64,000 nt of DNA from Adhaeribacter terrigena (GTDB lineage Bacteria > Bacteroidota > Bacteroidia > Cytophagales > Hymenobacteraceae), in the NCBI RefSeq assembly GCF_016623615.1, contig NZ_JAEHFX010000010.1, positions 1 through 64,000 of the forward strand. Direction: 5' to 3'. Below are positions 33,602 to 42,336 of the stretch, one piece after another. The notes below the pieces were generated by a model. It ran no database searches, was not told the origin of the DNA, and saw only the letters and a program-made list of their open reading frames with translations. The position numbers and the translations under genes are program-made. Position 1 is the stretch's first letter, and each line of letters opens with the position of its first letter.

Positions 33602-34687
33602 CTACCCGATCTCGATCACCACGTCGCTGGTAAGCGGGTGGCCCACGCAATTGAGCACATAACCTTCCTGCATTTCTTTATCCGATAAGCCTTCGCGTTC
33701 GTCCATGTGCACTTTCCCGCTCAGGCATTTGCCGCGGCAAGCCGTGCATAAACCGGCCTGGCAGGAATAAGGAAGATCGATATCCTGGTCTAAACCGGCT
33801 TCTAAAATGGTTTGGTTTGGTTCTACGGTTACTTTGTATTCCTTGCCTTCATAAAGAATGGTAACGGTCTGCGTTTTAATAGTGCCATCGGTTGCTTCGC
33901 CGGCGTTTAAGCCTTCGGTGTCTACAGGTTGCGGTGTGCTGGCTGTAAAACTTTCCTTGTGCACTTTATCGCCCGGCACTTTCAGTTCGGTCAGGGCTTC
34001 TTTGGCGCCATCCATCATGATCTCCGGACCACAGATATAATATTCCGTATCCAGGAAATTGGTTACGCCTTGCGCCTGCAATAAAGAAATGATCTTCGCT
34101 TTATCGAGGTTGCCGGTTTGCGTAGCCGGATAACCGGCCGATTTTGGCTGATTTAAAACGTGCACTACTTTCAGGCGGCCGTTCGCTTCCGCTTCCATTT
34201 TATCGAAAGCCGCTTTAAAGATCGTAGCATCCTCGTCGCGGTTGCCGTAAAGCAGAATTACTTTCGAGTTTTTTTCGTTTTTCAGAACCGTTTTGGCAAT
34301 GCTCATTAAGGGCGTAATGCCGCTGCCGCCGCCTAATAAAACCACGGTGCGCGTGGCCTCGGCTTTTGGTTCCAGGCAGAAATTCCCGATCGGGGCCATT
34401 ACTTCCATGGTGTCCCCAACCTTTACGTTATCCGGTAAGAAATTCGACATCAAACCGCCCTGCACCCGTTTTACGGTTACTGAAAGGCATTGGCCTTCGT
34501 GCGGTGCACTGCAAAGCGAATACGCACGGCGCACGCTTTTGCCGTTAATATTGGTGATCAGGGTCAAAAACTGGCCCGATTTGTAGGGAATAGTTTGTTT
34601 TTCCGGATGCTCGAAATGCAGGGTGATCGCATCGGCGGTTTCCTGGGTAATATCTACAACTTTTAAGTTCAGGTAAGGGCTGCTCAT
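33602..34687 (-). CDS. paaE: phenylacetyl-CoA epoxidase subunit E (reductase)
   Basis: 361 residues; NADPH-dependent reductase that passes electrons to the PaaA di-iron site. It has an FAD domain (about 1-105, RAYSLCSAP), an NAD(P) domain (VVLLGGGSGITPLMSIAK at about 110-128, YYICGPEIMMDG at about 222-233) and a C-terminal plant-type [2Fe-2S] ferredoxin domain (about 270-361, CQAGLCTACRGKC then LNCVG). This is the usual PaaE order. It is on the opposite strand, 3 kb from paaD, with its own terminator. I find no CNAACGNNCGTTNG operator in the 175 bases upstream. Confidence 0.93.
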   Translation of the reverse strand: MSSPYLNLKVVDITQETADAITLHFEHPEKQTIPYKSGQFLTLITNINGKSVRRAYSLCSAPHEGQCLSVTVKRVQGGLMSNFLPDNVKVGDTMEVMAPIGNFCLEPKAEATRTVVLLGGGSGITPLMSIAKTVLKNEKNSKVILLYGNRDEDATIFKAAFDKMEAEANGRLKVVHVLNQPKSAGYPATQTGNLDKAKIISLLQAQGVTNFLDTEYYICGPEIMMDGAKEALTELKVPGDKVHKESFTASTPQPVDTEGLNAGEATDGTIKTQTVTILYEGKEYKVTVEPNQTILEAGLDQDIDLPYSCQAGLCTACRGKCLSGKVHMDEREGLSDKEMQEGYVLNCVGHPLTSDVVIEIG

Positions 34688-34783
34688 ATTTTCAAACGGG
34701 TTTTCCGGGCATCGGAAGGCCTGGATTTCAGGGCACGAAGTTACAAGTTTATGCCTGTTTTGGGAAGTTTTCCTTTACATTTT

Positions 34784-34812
34784 ACTTTTTTATCCCTAAA
34801 CCATACAGTTTT
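34784..34812 (-). repeat. 29-base element, variant core
   Basis: Minus strand reads AAAACTGTATGGTTTA, six bases, TAAAAAAGT. The CG of the core is CT here. It lies between the divergent paaE and M23 genes. Confidence 0.55.
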
Positions 34813-34862
34813 TCAATTCCGAACGCTAAATTCAACCAGAATTTTTATTCACACTGAGAAAA

Positions 34863-35573
34863 ATGGCTCCAGGTTCCGAAATAAATAAGGCCTCAAAGTT
34901 GAAAACGCTGCTTTTAAAATACCGGGCAGAAATTGGAAAAGTGGTGGCGCTTGATCTGAATGCGGCTAACGTAATTAAACTCGATTTCTCCCAAGCCAAC
35001 GCGCTACTCACGACCGAAGCGCTGCAACAAACCGAAACGTTTGACAAGTTGGTAAACCAGATGTTGCAGGAAAAAGAGGCTGTTGCGGGCATTGGCGGAT
35101 ATCTTGAAAACCGCATCATTTACCGCCGGAGCAACCTTTTCGAAGAAACCGAACCCCGCAGTATGCATTTGGGCATCGATATCTGGACGGCGGGCGGCAC
35201 TTCGGTTTTTGCCCCGCTGCCCGGCCTGGTGCACAGTTTTCAGAATAACGCCAGTTTCGGCGACTACGGCCCTACCATTATTTTGCAGCACCAACTGGAA
35301 GACCTGATCTTTTACACGCTTTACGGGCATTTGAATGTAGCTTGTCTGGAAGATCTCAAGGAAGGACAAACAATTGAAAAAGGACAAAGAATCGCTGCCT
35401 TCGGGCCATTTCCGGAAAACGGTGACTGGCCGCCGCACCTGCATTTTCAACTTATAACCGACCTGAAAGGGATGCGCGGTGATTTTCCGGGCGTTTGCAA
35501 ACCATCCGAAAAAGAAAGCTTCGCGACCAGCTGCCCGGATCCGAACCTGATTTTGCAAAGCCGCCATTTGTAA
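34863..35573 (+). CDS. M23 family metallopeptidase
   Basis: 236 residues with the zinc-binding pattern of LytM/lysostaphin-type endopeptidases, which cut peptidoglycan cross-links. HLGIDIW (HxxxD, about 100-106) and PHLHFQLITD (HxH, near residue 184) supply ligands, with YGHL between. About 90 residues precede the peptidase domain. No signal peptide or membrane segment is visible, which is unusual for a cell-wall enzyme; some Bacteroidota homologues share this form. It is followed 74 bases later by the MscS gene, with a 29-base element between. Confidence 0.85.
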   Translation: MAPGSEINKASKLKTLLLKYRAEIGKVVALDLNAANVIKLDFSQANALLTTEALQQTETFDKLVNQMLQEKEAVAGIGGYLENRIIYRRSNLFEETEPRSMHLGIDIWTAGGTSVFAPLPGLVHSFQNNASFGDYGPTIILQHQLEDLIFYTLYGHLNVACLEDLKEGQTIEKGQRIAAFGPFPENGDWPPHLHFQLITDLKGMRGDFPGVCKPSEKESFATSCPDPNLILQSRHL

Positions 35574-35586
35574 ATTAAAACTTCAA

Positions 35587-35615
35587 AAAACGCTATATCT
35601 TTTGGCTTAAAAAGT
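35587..35615 (+). repeat. 29-base dispersed element
   Basis: AAAACGCTATATCTTTTG, then TTAAAAAGT, 14 bases after the M23 stop and in the same direction. Confidence 0.7.
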
Positions 35616-35647
35616 AAGTATAGGCACCAGATTATTTTGCATTTTCC

Positions 35648-36424
35648 ATGATAGACCTTAGCCGGTACACCCGCACCATTACCAATTACGCCGTGCTCTA
35701 CGGCATGAAGATCGTGATCGCTTTACTGATCTTGTTTGTAGGCCTCTGGCTGATCAGGCGCCTTACCCATCTGCTGCACCGCTTAATGGAAAAACGCGGC
35801 GTAGATCCTTCGCTGGTTCCGTTTCTGAGCAACATTGTCAATATCCTGCTCAAGATCATGCTCATCATCATCGTGATCTCGCAGATCGGCATTGAGGCCA
35901 CTTCGTTTTTAGCTATTCTGGGTTCGGCAGGTATTGCCATTGGTTTAGCCCTGCAAGGAAGTTTAAGCAATTTTGCGGGCGGCGTTTTACTGCTCACTTT
36001 GCGCCCTTTCCGGGTTGGCGATTATATTGATGCGCAAGGCCAGAGCGGCCGGGTACACCTCATTAACATTTTCAACACCGTAATAAAAACCGGCGACAAC
36101 AAAACTATTTTTATCCCGAACGGCCCCCTGGCCAGCGGCACCATTGTAAATTACGACCTGGAAGAAAAGCGGCGGGTAGATCTGAAATTTGCGGTTCCGG
36201 GAGGACACGATATAAACAAAACCCGCGACATTATTTACAACCTGGTTGCCCAGGATCTGCGCGTGTTTAAAGATCCAGCCCCGAAAGTTGTAGTTTCAGA
36301 AACTACCGGCACCGATGTAACGCTTTTAGTGCGCGTATGGGCCAGCCACGAAGATTACTGGGATGTTTATTATGCGCTTCAGGAAAACATTAAAGACACT
36401 TTCCATAAAGAAGGCATCGTTTAA
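35648..36424 (+). CDS. small-conductance mechanosensitive channel (MscS family)
   Basis: 258 residues; inner-membrane pore opened by membrane tension to release solutes under osmotic downshock. Three hydrophobic segments (about 18-38, 58-80, 88-110) are followed by the conserved TM3 region GSAGIAIGLALQGSLSNFAGG (about 97-117), then the beta domain (RPFRVGDYIDAQG, IPNGPLASGTIVNY) and a C-terminal alpha/beta domain. The size is close to E. coli MscS (286). It stands alone and is followed by a hairpin of two overlapping 29-base elements. Confidence 0.92.
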   Translation: MIDLSRYTRTITNYAVLYGMKIVIALLILFVGLWLIRRLTHLLHRLMEKRGVDPSLVPFLSNIVNILLKIMLIIIVISQIGIEATSFLAILGSAGIAIGLALQGSLSNFAGGVLLLTLRPFRVGDYIDAQGQSGRVHLINIFNTVIKTGDNKTIFIPNGPLASGTIVNYDLEEKRRVDLKFAVPGGHDINKTRDIIYNLVAQDLRVFKDPAPKVVVSETTGTDVTLLVRVWASHEDYWDVYYALQENIKDTFHKEGIV

Positions 36425-36441
36425 AAACTGTTTCTTCAACA

Positions 36442-36484
36442 AAAAAACGCTATACTTTTTGGGCCGAAAAGGATAGCGTTTTTT
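36442..36484. terminator. hairpin made of two overlapping 29-base elements
   Basis: The plus copy (36444-36472) and the minus copy (36454-36482) overlap so that AAAACGCTATACTTTT pairs with AAAAGGATAGCGTTTT with one mismatch, followed by T's. It lies about 18 bases after the MscS stop and can act as a terminator. Confidence 0.7.
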
Positions 36485-36615
36485 ATTAATGTAATCCTGC
36501 ATTGATTTGGCTTGGTTTTCCTTTGAATCCAACTTTTTGCTTTACAAAAGAAAATTAATTACCAAATTTAAGTACCTTCGTTGTTTGGAGATTTATTTCA
36601 AACTACGCAATCAAC

Positions 36616-38073
36616 ATGGCTTTTTCTTTATCGCATCATAAAACCAGGCAAATTCCACTCGGCGATCTGACCCGGGAGCAATTTCTGGTTTTAGCAATAG
36701 AAGCTGCTCAACAAGCCGACTGGAGCATTGGGCACACCACCGCCAACGGTTTTACCGCTTTTACCGGCTTTTCCTTAAGTTCTTTCAGCGAAGAGATCAG
36801 CATTGAAATTCAGGATGAAACTGCCTTGATCAAAAGCGAATGCCTGGATACCCAACTTTACGACTGGGGAAAAAACAAGCGCAACCTAAAGGAATTCCAG
36901 GGCAATTTCATGGAGGTACAAAGCTATTTAACCCCCGAAACGATAGCATCCCGGTACTACTATCTGCAACAGGAAAATGGATTCGCCGAAACTCTTGGAA
37001 CGCAGAATGAAAAAAAAGCTACCCCTACCTTTTTCTCGCTTTTCATTCCGAAAGGTGGTTATTTCATTACTCCCATCTTACTGAACCTGAATCTGTTGGT
37101 TTTTATTACAATGGCTGTCAGCGGAGTAAATGTTTTGAATCCTGATGGTTATTCGCTTTTAACCTGGGGGGCTAATTTTCAGCCTAAAACCCTGGATGGC
37201 GAGATCTGGCGCCTGCTAACGGCCTGCTTTCTGCATATCGGCATATATCACTTGCTCATGAATATGTACGCGCTGATCTATATCGGGTCTTTGCTGGAGC
37301 CGATTATTGGCAGGTACCGGTTTTTAATGGCTTACCTGGCAACCGGAGTTTTAGCAAGCCTTGCCAGTGTGTGGTGGCATCCTGCCACCATTGCGGCGGG
37401 AGCTTCGGGCGCTATCTTTGGTATGTATGGTATTTTCCTGGCTTTGCTCACGTCCAATTATATAGAAGAATCGGCCCGGAAAGCTTTTTTTATGAGCATT
37501 GGCATATTTGTGGCTCTGAATTTACTCAATGGCTTAAATTCCGGCGGAATTGATAACGCTGCGCATTTTGGCGGCCTGATCTCCGGAATTGTACTGGCTT
37601 TTACTTTTCTGCCTGCCCTCAAAAAGCAACCCGGACCGAAAACTTTTAAAGTAATTGATTGGCTTTCAGCAGGTATAGCGTTACTTATCGTTATGGGTGC
37701 ATACAGCGTTCTTCCCAATAACGTAAAACTTTTCGATAAGAAATTTAACCAATTTCAGGTTAATGAAGCCAGGGCCATTGAGCTGTATAACTTCGATCCT
37801 GACTTTTTTAAAACCGCGGAATCAAATAAAATTATTCAGAACGGCTTAAAAACCTGGAACGAAAATCTAAAAATTACCGAAGAAATTACCCTTCTGGACC
37901 TGACCGAGCCATACGACCGGAAAAACAAAATGATGCAGGCATATTGCCAGCGCCGGATCCAAACGTATGAGCTCATGCAAAAGATCGCGAAGGCTGAAAA
38001 CCCTGAACTTTACCGGAATCTTTTCCTGCGCTTTAACGCCAATTTGCGTTGGTTTATGCGGGAGTTGGAGTAA
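36616..38073 (+). CDS. rhomboid family intramembrane serine protease
   Basis: 485 residues; an integral membrane protease that cuts within or next to transmembrane helices. About 150 soluble N-terminal residues precede a six-helix core (about 155-335). The catalytic serine is in GASGAIFGMYG (Ser near residue 264), the catalytic histidine in NAAHFGGLISG (His near 317), and LLTACFLHIGIYHLLMNMYAL carries the conserved HxxxN-like loop. Another transmembrane helix (about 350-370) and a 110-residue helical tail follow. The tail and N-terminal domain make it longer than a minimal rhomboid. Substrate unknown. Confidence 0.9.
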   Translation: MAFSLSHHKTRQIPLGDLTREQFLVLAIEAAQQADWSIGHTTANGFTAFTGFSLSSFSEEISIEIQDETALIKSECLDTQLYDWGKNKRNLKEFQGNFMEVQSYLTPETIASRYYYLQQENGFAETLGTQNEKKATPTFFSLFIPKGGYFITPILLNLNLLVFITMAVSGVNVLNPDGYSLLTWGANFQPKTLDGEIWRLLTACFLHIGIYHLLMNMYALIYIGSLLEPIIGRYRFLMAYLATGVLASLASVWWHPATIAAGASGAIFGMYGIFLALLTSNYIEESARKAFFMSIGIFVALNLLNGLNSGGIDNAAHFGGLISGIVLAFTFLPALKKQPGPKTFKVIDWLSAGIALLIVMGAYSVLPNNVKLFDKKFNQFQVNEARAIELYNFDPDFFKTAESNKIIQNGLKTWNENLKITEEITLLDLTEPYDRKNKMMQAYCQRRIQTYELMQKIAKAENPELYRNLFLRFNANLRWFMRELE

Positions 38074-38087
38074 CCGGAACCGGTATA

Positions 38088-38144
38088 CTGAAACAAAAAA
38101 CGCTATACTTTTCAGGCAGAAAAGTATAGCGTTTTTTGTTTCAG
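38088..38144. terminator. 25-base perfect palindrome made of two 29-base elements
   Basis: The arms 38088-38112 and 38120-38144 are perfect complements around CAGGCAG. Within them lie the plus copy 38097-38125 and minus copy 38107-38135. It is placed between the convergent rhomboid and permease genes, 15 bases from each stop codon, so it probably terminates both. Confidence 0.85.
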
Positions 38145-38157
38145 TGAGCTGCAATTA

Positions 38158-39375
38158 TCAGTCGAACCGAATTGCCTTCACCGGCTTGATGCGGGAAACC
38201 AGTGCCGTTGGCAACAGCACCGAAAGCAAGGTAAGCAGGAAGATAGCCGCGTTCAAAATCATAATCACGCCGAAATTCCAGTGGATCGGCACGGTATCCA
38301 TGTAATAATTTTCGGGGTCTAAGGGAATAAGCTGGAAATAATATTGAATGGCGCAAAACCCTAAACCTACCACATTTCCCCAGAGCAGCCCTTTAAAAGT
38401 CAGCTTGGCGCCGTTGTAGAAAAATATTTTTCGGATCTGGTAATTCGTGGCGCCTACAGCTTTCAAAACACCTATCATGTGCGTCCGTTCCATGATCATG
38501 ATGAAAACCGTGGAAACCATGTTGAACGTGGCCACAAAAACGATGAGCACCAGGAAAATGATAACGTTGCGTTTCAGCAGTTTCAGCCAGTCGAAAAGCT
38601 GGGCGTATTCGTCGGTAATTTTCTGCAACTGCAGATCGTAGTTCATTTTATCGAACACGTTATGGGCTGTCTGGTCAATGGTGCGGAAGTCTTTCAGAAT
38701 TATTTCGTAGCCGCCTACCAGCGTGTCGTTCCAGTTATTCAGGTCGCGGATATGTTCCAGGTCGGAGAAAACGTACACGTTATCGAACTCATCGAGGCCG
38801 GTTTTGTAAATGCCTACAATTTTAAATTTCCGCACGCGCGGCGGGTTCTGCACAAAATAAAACAACGCTTCTTCGCCAATTTCCAGCCGCAGCTGGTCGG
38901 CAATTTTCTTGCTCACCATCACCTCATCCGAAGCCACCGAATCGACAATTTGCAACACCCGGCCGGCCACCAGGTTCCGTTCCATCGCGGAAAGATCATA
39001 CGTTTGGTCTATGCCTTTCAGCACCACGCCCAGCACTTCGCCTTCGGTTTTCACAATGGCCGTTTTGCGGGCAAAAGGTTGCATATGCGCAATTCCCGGC
39101 ACATTATTTTTATGCGGACTCAGGCCTGTATTGGTGCTGATCGGTAAACCTTCCAGGGAATTATTGGTATCGTATTTGGTAATTTGCAGGTGCGCGCCAA
39201 AGCTAAAGATCTTATCCTGGATCTGGTTGCGGAAACCTTCCAGAATGGCAAATGAAACAATCATGATGGCAAGGCCGATGGCTATGCTGATAATTGCTAT
39301 TTTTGTAACCGAAGAAGTAAACGACTCCGAAGCGGAGGCGGTTATTTTTTTAGATATGTACCGGGAAACGTTCAC
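38158..39375 (-). CDS. FtsX/LolCE-type ABC transporter permease
   Basis: 405 residues. One N-terminal transmembrane helix (about 22-45, IAIISIAIGLAIMIVSFAIL) is followed by a large periplasmic domain (about 50-265, including QPFARKTAIVKTEGEVLGVVLKGID typical of LolC/E) and three C-terminal helices (about 275-300, 325-350, 370-395) forming the FtsX domain. LolC/E-type permeases release lipoproteins from the inner membrane; other members export peptides. No ATPase gene is adjacent. The start is GTG at 39375, 54 bases from the divergent namZ ATG, so promoters of both must overlap in that small gap. Confidence 0.85.
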   Translation of the reverse strand: MNVSRYISKKITASASESFTSSVTKIAIISIAIGLAIMIVSFAILEGFRNQIQDKIFSFGAHLQITKYDTNNSLEGLPISTNTGLSPHKNNVPGIAHMQPFARKTAIVKTEGEVLGVVLKGIDQTYDLSAMERNLVAGRVLQIVDSVASDEVMVSKKIADQLRLEIGEEALFYFVQNPPRVRKFKIVGIYKTGLDEFDNVYVFSDLEHIRDLNNWNDTLVGGYEIILKDFRTIDQTAHNVFDKMNYDLQLQKITDEYAQLFDWLKLLKRNVIIFLVLIVFVATFNMVSTVFIMIMERTHMIGVLKAVGATNYQIRKIFFYNGAKLTFKGLLWGNVVGLGFCAIQYYFQLIPLDPENYYMDTVPIHWNFGVIMILNAAIFLLTLLSVLLPTALVSRIKPVKAIRFD

Positions 39376-39429
39376 GCGCCAAAATTTCCTGCAAGATAAC
39401 CATCAATTTCGATTTCTCTGTTCCAAGCC

Positions 39430-40683
39430 ATGTTTCAACCGCTAATAGTTTTTCTTTCGTTTTTCCTGGCAAGCCTGCCTTCGTGCCAGCGCACTGGCAC
39501 CCAACAACCCGGAACGGCAGTAGTTTCTACGCAAAAATCTGCTGAAAACGGTATGCTTTCCGGCCCTAAAATTGCTCAAAACGCTACGCAAAACAACTTA
39601 AAAACCGGTGCCGAACAAACCGAAAAATACCTGCCTTTATTGCGTGGCAAAAAAGTAGCGTTGGTGGTTAATCAAACTTCGCTCATCAAAAATACGCACC
39701 TGGTAGATTCGTTGCTGGCCCATAAAATTCAGATCGTAAAAATATTTGCGCCCGAACACGGTTTCCGGGGCGAAGCCGATGCCGGCGCGCACATTAAAAA
39801 CGAAACCGATTCTAAAACCGGTCTGCCCTTGGTTTCGCTTTATGGCAAAAATAAAAAGCCTACCAAAGAGCAAATCGCGGATATCGACGTAATTCTCTTC
39901 GACATTCAGGACGTGGGCGTGCGGTTTTACACTTACATCAGCACGCTGCATTATATTATGGAAGCTGCCGCCGAGAACAATAAAAAAGTACTGGTGCTAG
40001 ACCGTCCCAACCCGAATGGAGATTACGTAGATGGCCCGGTTTTAGAAAAAGCCAATGTTTCCTTCGTAGGCATGCACGAAATCCCGTTGGTACACGGTTT
40101 AACCGTTGGCGAACTGGCTAAAATGCTGAATGGCGAAAAATGGCTGGTAGGCGGAAAGCAATGCAGCCTGGAAATTATTCCGGTAAAGAATTACACCCAC
40201 AAAACGCTATACAATTTGCCCGTAAAACCTTCGCCGAATCTTCCAAACCAACAATCCATCCGCCTTTATCCGTCGCTTGGTTTATTCGAAGGCACGAACG
40301 TAAGCGTAGGCCGCGGCACCGAAAAACCGTTCCAGATCCTGGGCAGTCCGTTTTATAAAGACACCACCTTTTCCTTCGTTCCGAAGTCCGTGCCCGGTGC
40401 CACCAATCCGCCTCATTTAAATGCGCGCTGCTACGGCAAAGACCTTAGCCAGATCAAAGCCCCTAATTTCACAATCAGCTACCTGATCGATTTTTATAAA
40501 AATTCGCGCCAGCAAGATAAATTCTTCAACAGTTTCTTAACCAAGCTCGCCGGCACCGACCAGCTTCGCAAACAAATTGAAGCCGGAATGAGTGAAGCGG
40601 AGATCCGAGAAACCTGGGTACCAGCCTTAAAACGCTATAAAGAAACCCGCAAAAAGTACCTCCTTTATCCTGATTTTGAATAA
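39430..40683 (+). CDS. namZ: NamZ-like exo-N-acetylmuramidase (DUF1343) lipoprotein
   Basis: 417 residues. A signal with lipobox ending at Cys19 (ASLPSC) is followed by a Thr/Gln-rich linker and the DUF1343 domain from about residue 65. Conserved stretches are GKKVALVVNQTSL, IFAPEHGFRGEADAGAHI, LPLVSLYGKNKKP, VILFDIQDVGVRFYTYISTL, VLDRPNPNGDYVDGP, GMHEIPLVHGLTVGELAKM and YPSLGLFEGTNVSVGRGTEKPF. Members remove terminal N-acetylmuramic acid from peptidoglycan fragments for recycling; predicted location is the periplasmic or outer-membrane face. The coding sequence holds short matches to the 29-base element. Confidence 0.88.
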   Translation: MFQPLIVFLSFFLASLPSCQRTGTQQPGTAVVSTQKSAENGMLSGPKIAQNATQNNLKTGAEQTEKYLPLLRGKKVALVVNQTSLIKNTHLVDSLLAHKIQIVKIFAPEHGFRGEADAGAHIKNETDSKTGLPLVSLYGKNKKPTKEQIADIDVILFDIQDVGVRFYTYISTLHYIMEAAAENNKKVLVLDRPNPNGDYVDGPVLEKANVSFVGMHEIPLVHGLTVGELAKMLNGEKWLVGGKQCSLEIIPVKNYTHKTLYNLPVKPSPNLPNQQSIRLYPSLGLFEGTNVSVGRGTEKPFQILGSPFYKDTTFSFVPKSVPGATNPPHLNARCYGKDLSQIKAPNFTISYLIDFYKNSRQQDKFFNSFLTKLAGTDQLRKQIEAGMSEAEIRETWVPALKRYKETRKKYLLYPDFE

Positions 40684-40689
40684 TAATTA

Positions 40690-40760
40690 GTAGTTGGTAT
40701 CTGGTATTTAGAATTTGGACAATATCCAAAATACAATACCAGATACAAGATACCAACTAC
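40690..40760. repeat. inverted-repeat spacer upstream of fmt
   Basis: GTAGTTGGTATCTGGTATT at 40690-40708 is repeated in reverse complement at 40735-40760 with a seven-base insertion, and part occurs once more as CCAGATACC. The unit ends near the fmt ATG at 40778. Confidence 0.6.
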
Positions 40761-40777
40761 CAGATACCTTAAAAACT

Positions 40778-41719
40778 ATGAACAAACCGCTCCGCATCAT
40801 ATTTATGGGAACGCCCGATTTCGCGGTCCCGACTTTACAGACTTTGGTTGAGAATGGCCAGCATGTAGTAGCCGTCATCACGGCGCCTGACAAACCCGCC
40901 GGCCGCGGCCTGAAACTGAATGAATCACCGGTGAAGCAATATGCGGTTTCGCAAGATATTCCGGTTTTGCAGCCCACTAATTTAAAATCCGAAACGTTTC
41001 TGGAAGAACTCAAAAGTTACCAGGCCGATTTACAGATAATTATCGCTTTTAGGATGCTTCCGGAAGCAGTCTGGAATATGCCGCCGCTAGGTTCGTTCAA
41101 CATTCACGCCTCGTTGTTGCCGCAATACCGCGGCGCGGCGCCTATAAACTGGGCCATCATGAACGGCGAAACCGAAACCGGCGTAACCTCCTTTTTCCTG
41201 AAACATCAGATCGATACCGGCGACATCATTTTCCAGGACAAAACCCCAATTCTACCGGAAGACGATTTCGGCACGCTCTACGAGAAACTGAAACACGCCG
41301 GTGCTGCCTTAGCCCTAAAAACCGTACAAGCCATCGAAGCCGGAAACGTACCTTCGCAGCCGCAAAGTTCTTCTTCAGACTTAAAAGAAGCGCCCAAAAT
41401 CTTCAAGGAAACCTGCCAGATAAACTGGAACCAGCCGGCCGAAAAGATCCATAATTTCGTGCGCGGCCTTTCACCCTACCCTACCGCCTGGACCATTTTC
41501 TACGACAAAACTTTTAAGATCTTTAAAACCGAAACGGTATCTGAAAACCCTGAAAAAGTCGAGCCTGGCCAAATCATTACCGACGGCAAAACCTTTATTC
41601 ACGTGCAAACCGCCGACGGCATTTTAAACCTTCTGGACCTGCAAATGGAAGGCAAAAAACGCATGAGCGTGCCCGAATTGCTGCGCGGTTACACCTTTAA
41701 AAACGCAAAAAACGCATGA
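40778..41719 (+). CDS. fmt: methionyl-tRNA formyltransferase
   Basis: 313 residues; formylates initiator Met-tRNA using 10-formyl-tetrahydrofolate. It starts at ATG 40778 (MNKPLRIIFMGTPDFAVPTL); the frame goes back to 40715 but only through repeat DNA. The formyl-transferase core shows NIHASLLPQYRGAAPINWAIMNGE (catalytic Asn-His, about 106-129) and IDTGDII (Asp near 145). The C-terminal domain (about 205-313) binds tRNA. folA overlaps by four bases, linking formyl-folate use to folate reduction. Confidence 0.95.
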   Translation: MNKPLRIIFMGTPDFAVPTLQTLVENGQHVVAVITAPDKPAGRGLKLNESPVKQYAVSQDIPVLQPTNLKSETFLEELKSYQADLQIIIAFRMLPEAVWNMPPLGSFNIHASLLPQYRGAAPINWAIMNGETETGVTSFFLKHQIDTGDIIFQDKTPILPEDDFGTLYEKLKHAGAALALKTVQAIEAGNVPSQPQSSSSDLKEAPKIFKETCQINWNQPAEKIHNFVRGLSPYPTAWTIFYDKTFKIFKTETVSENPEKVEPGQIITDGKTFIHVQTADGILNLLDLQMEGKKRMSVPELLRGYTFKNAKNA

Positions 41720-42204
41720 TAGCCTTAGTAGTAGCCATGGCCGAAAACAACGTGATCGGCAAAAACAACCAACTCATCTGGCACCTCCCCGCTGACCTGA
41801 AACACTTTAAAAACCTGACCACCGGCCACCCGATCATCATGGGCCGCAAAACCTACGAATCCATCGGCAAACCGCTTCCCAACCGCACCAACATCGTCAT
41901 TACCCGGCAGGAAGATTTCAAACCGGAAGGTTGTCTTGTTGCGCATTCCTTACCCGAAGCTTTGATGCTGGCGCAACAATTGGACGCCAATATTTTCGTG
42001 ATCGGCGGGGCAGAAATCTACAAACAAGCCATGTTCCTGGCCGATACCATTTACCTCACCGAAGTGCACCACGAATTTGAAGGCGATACGTTTTTCCCTG
42101 AAATCGATACCCTTTTGTGGGTGGAAACCGACCGCGAAGAACACAAAGCCGACGATAAAAATCCGTACGATTACGCTTTTGTAACCCTTACGGCCGTGGA
42201 ATAA
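41716..42204 (+). CDS. folA: dihydrofolate reductase
   Basis: 162 residues; reduces dihydrofolate to tetrahydrofolate with NADPH. All key parts are present: VVAMAENNVIGKNNQLIWHLPADL with the acidic Asp27, IIMGRKTYESIG (about 41-52), the NRTNIVITRQ strand, and FVIGGAEIYKQAM (about 94-106). It starts with the ATGA overlap of the fmt stop. A hairpin terminator follows at 42275. Confidence 0.95.
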   Translation: MIALVVAMAENNVIGKNNQLIWHLPADLKHFKNLTTGHPIIMGRKTYESIGKPLPNRTNIVITRQEDFKPEGCLVAHSLPEALMLAQQLDANIFVIGGAEIYKQAMFLADTIYLTEVHHEFEGDTFFPEIDTLLWVETDREEHKADDKNPYDYAFVTLTAVE

Positions 42205-42274
42205 AATTTAGTTCGACTGCGTAATTTTGCAAAAAAAAATACCCAGTACCGTTGACTGAAGGCAACGGAAACAA

Positions 42275-42311
42275 AAAAGGGAAGCCGAATTATTCAGCTT
42301 CCCTTTTACTT
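42275..42311. terminator. terminator of fmt-folA
   Basis: AAAAGGGAAGC pairs with GCTTCCCTTTT across eleven bases. A smaller CCGTTG/CAACGG hairpin lies at 42249-42268. Confidence 0.75.
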
Positions 42312-42336
42312 TTTCAGGCCGGAACCATAGCGTTTT
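42308..42336 (-). repeat. 29-base element at the porU2 stop codon
   Basis: On the minus strand the TAA of the sortase gene leads into AAAACGCTATGGTTCC, six bases, GAAAAAGT. Confidence 0.7.

Noticed and set aside
40715-40777. 21-residue N-terminal extension of Fmt
   Set aside because: Encoded by the GATACCAGATACC-type repeat; the family start MNKPLRIIFMGTPDF is at 40778.
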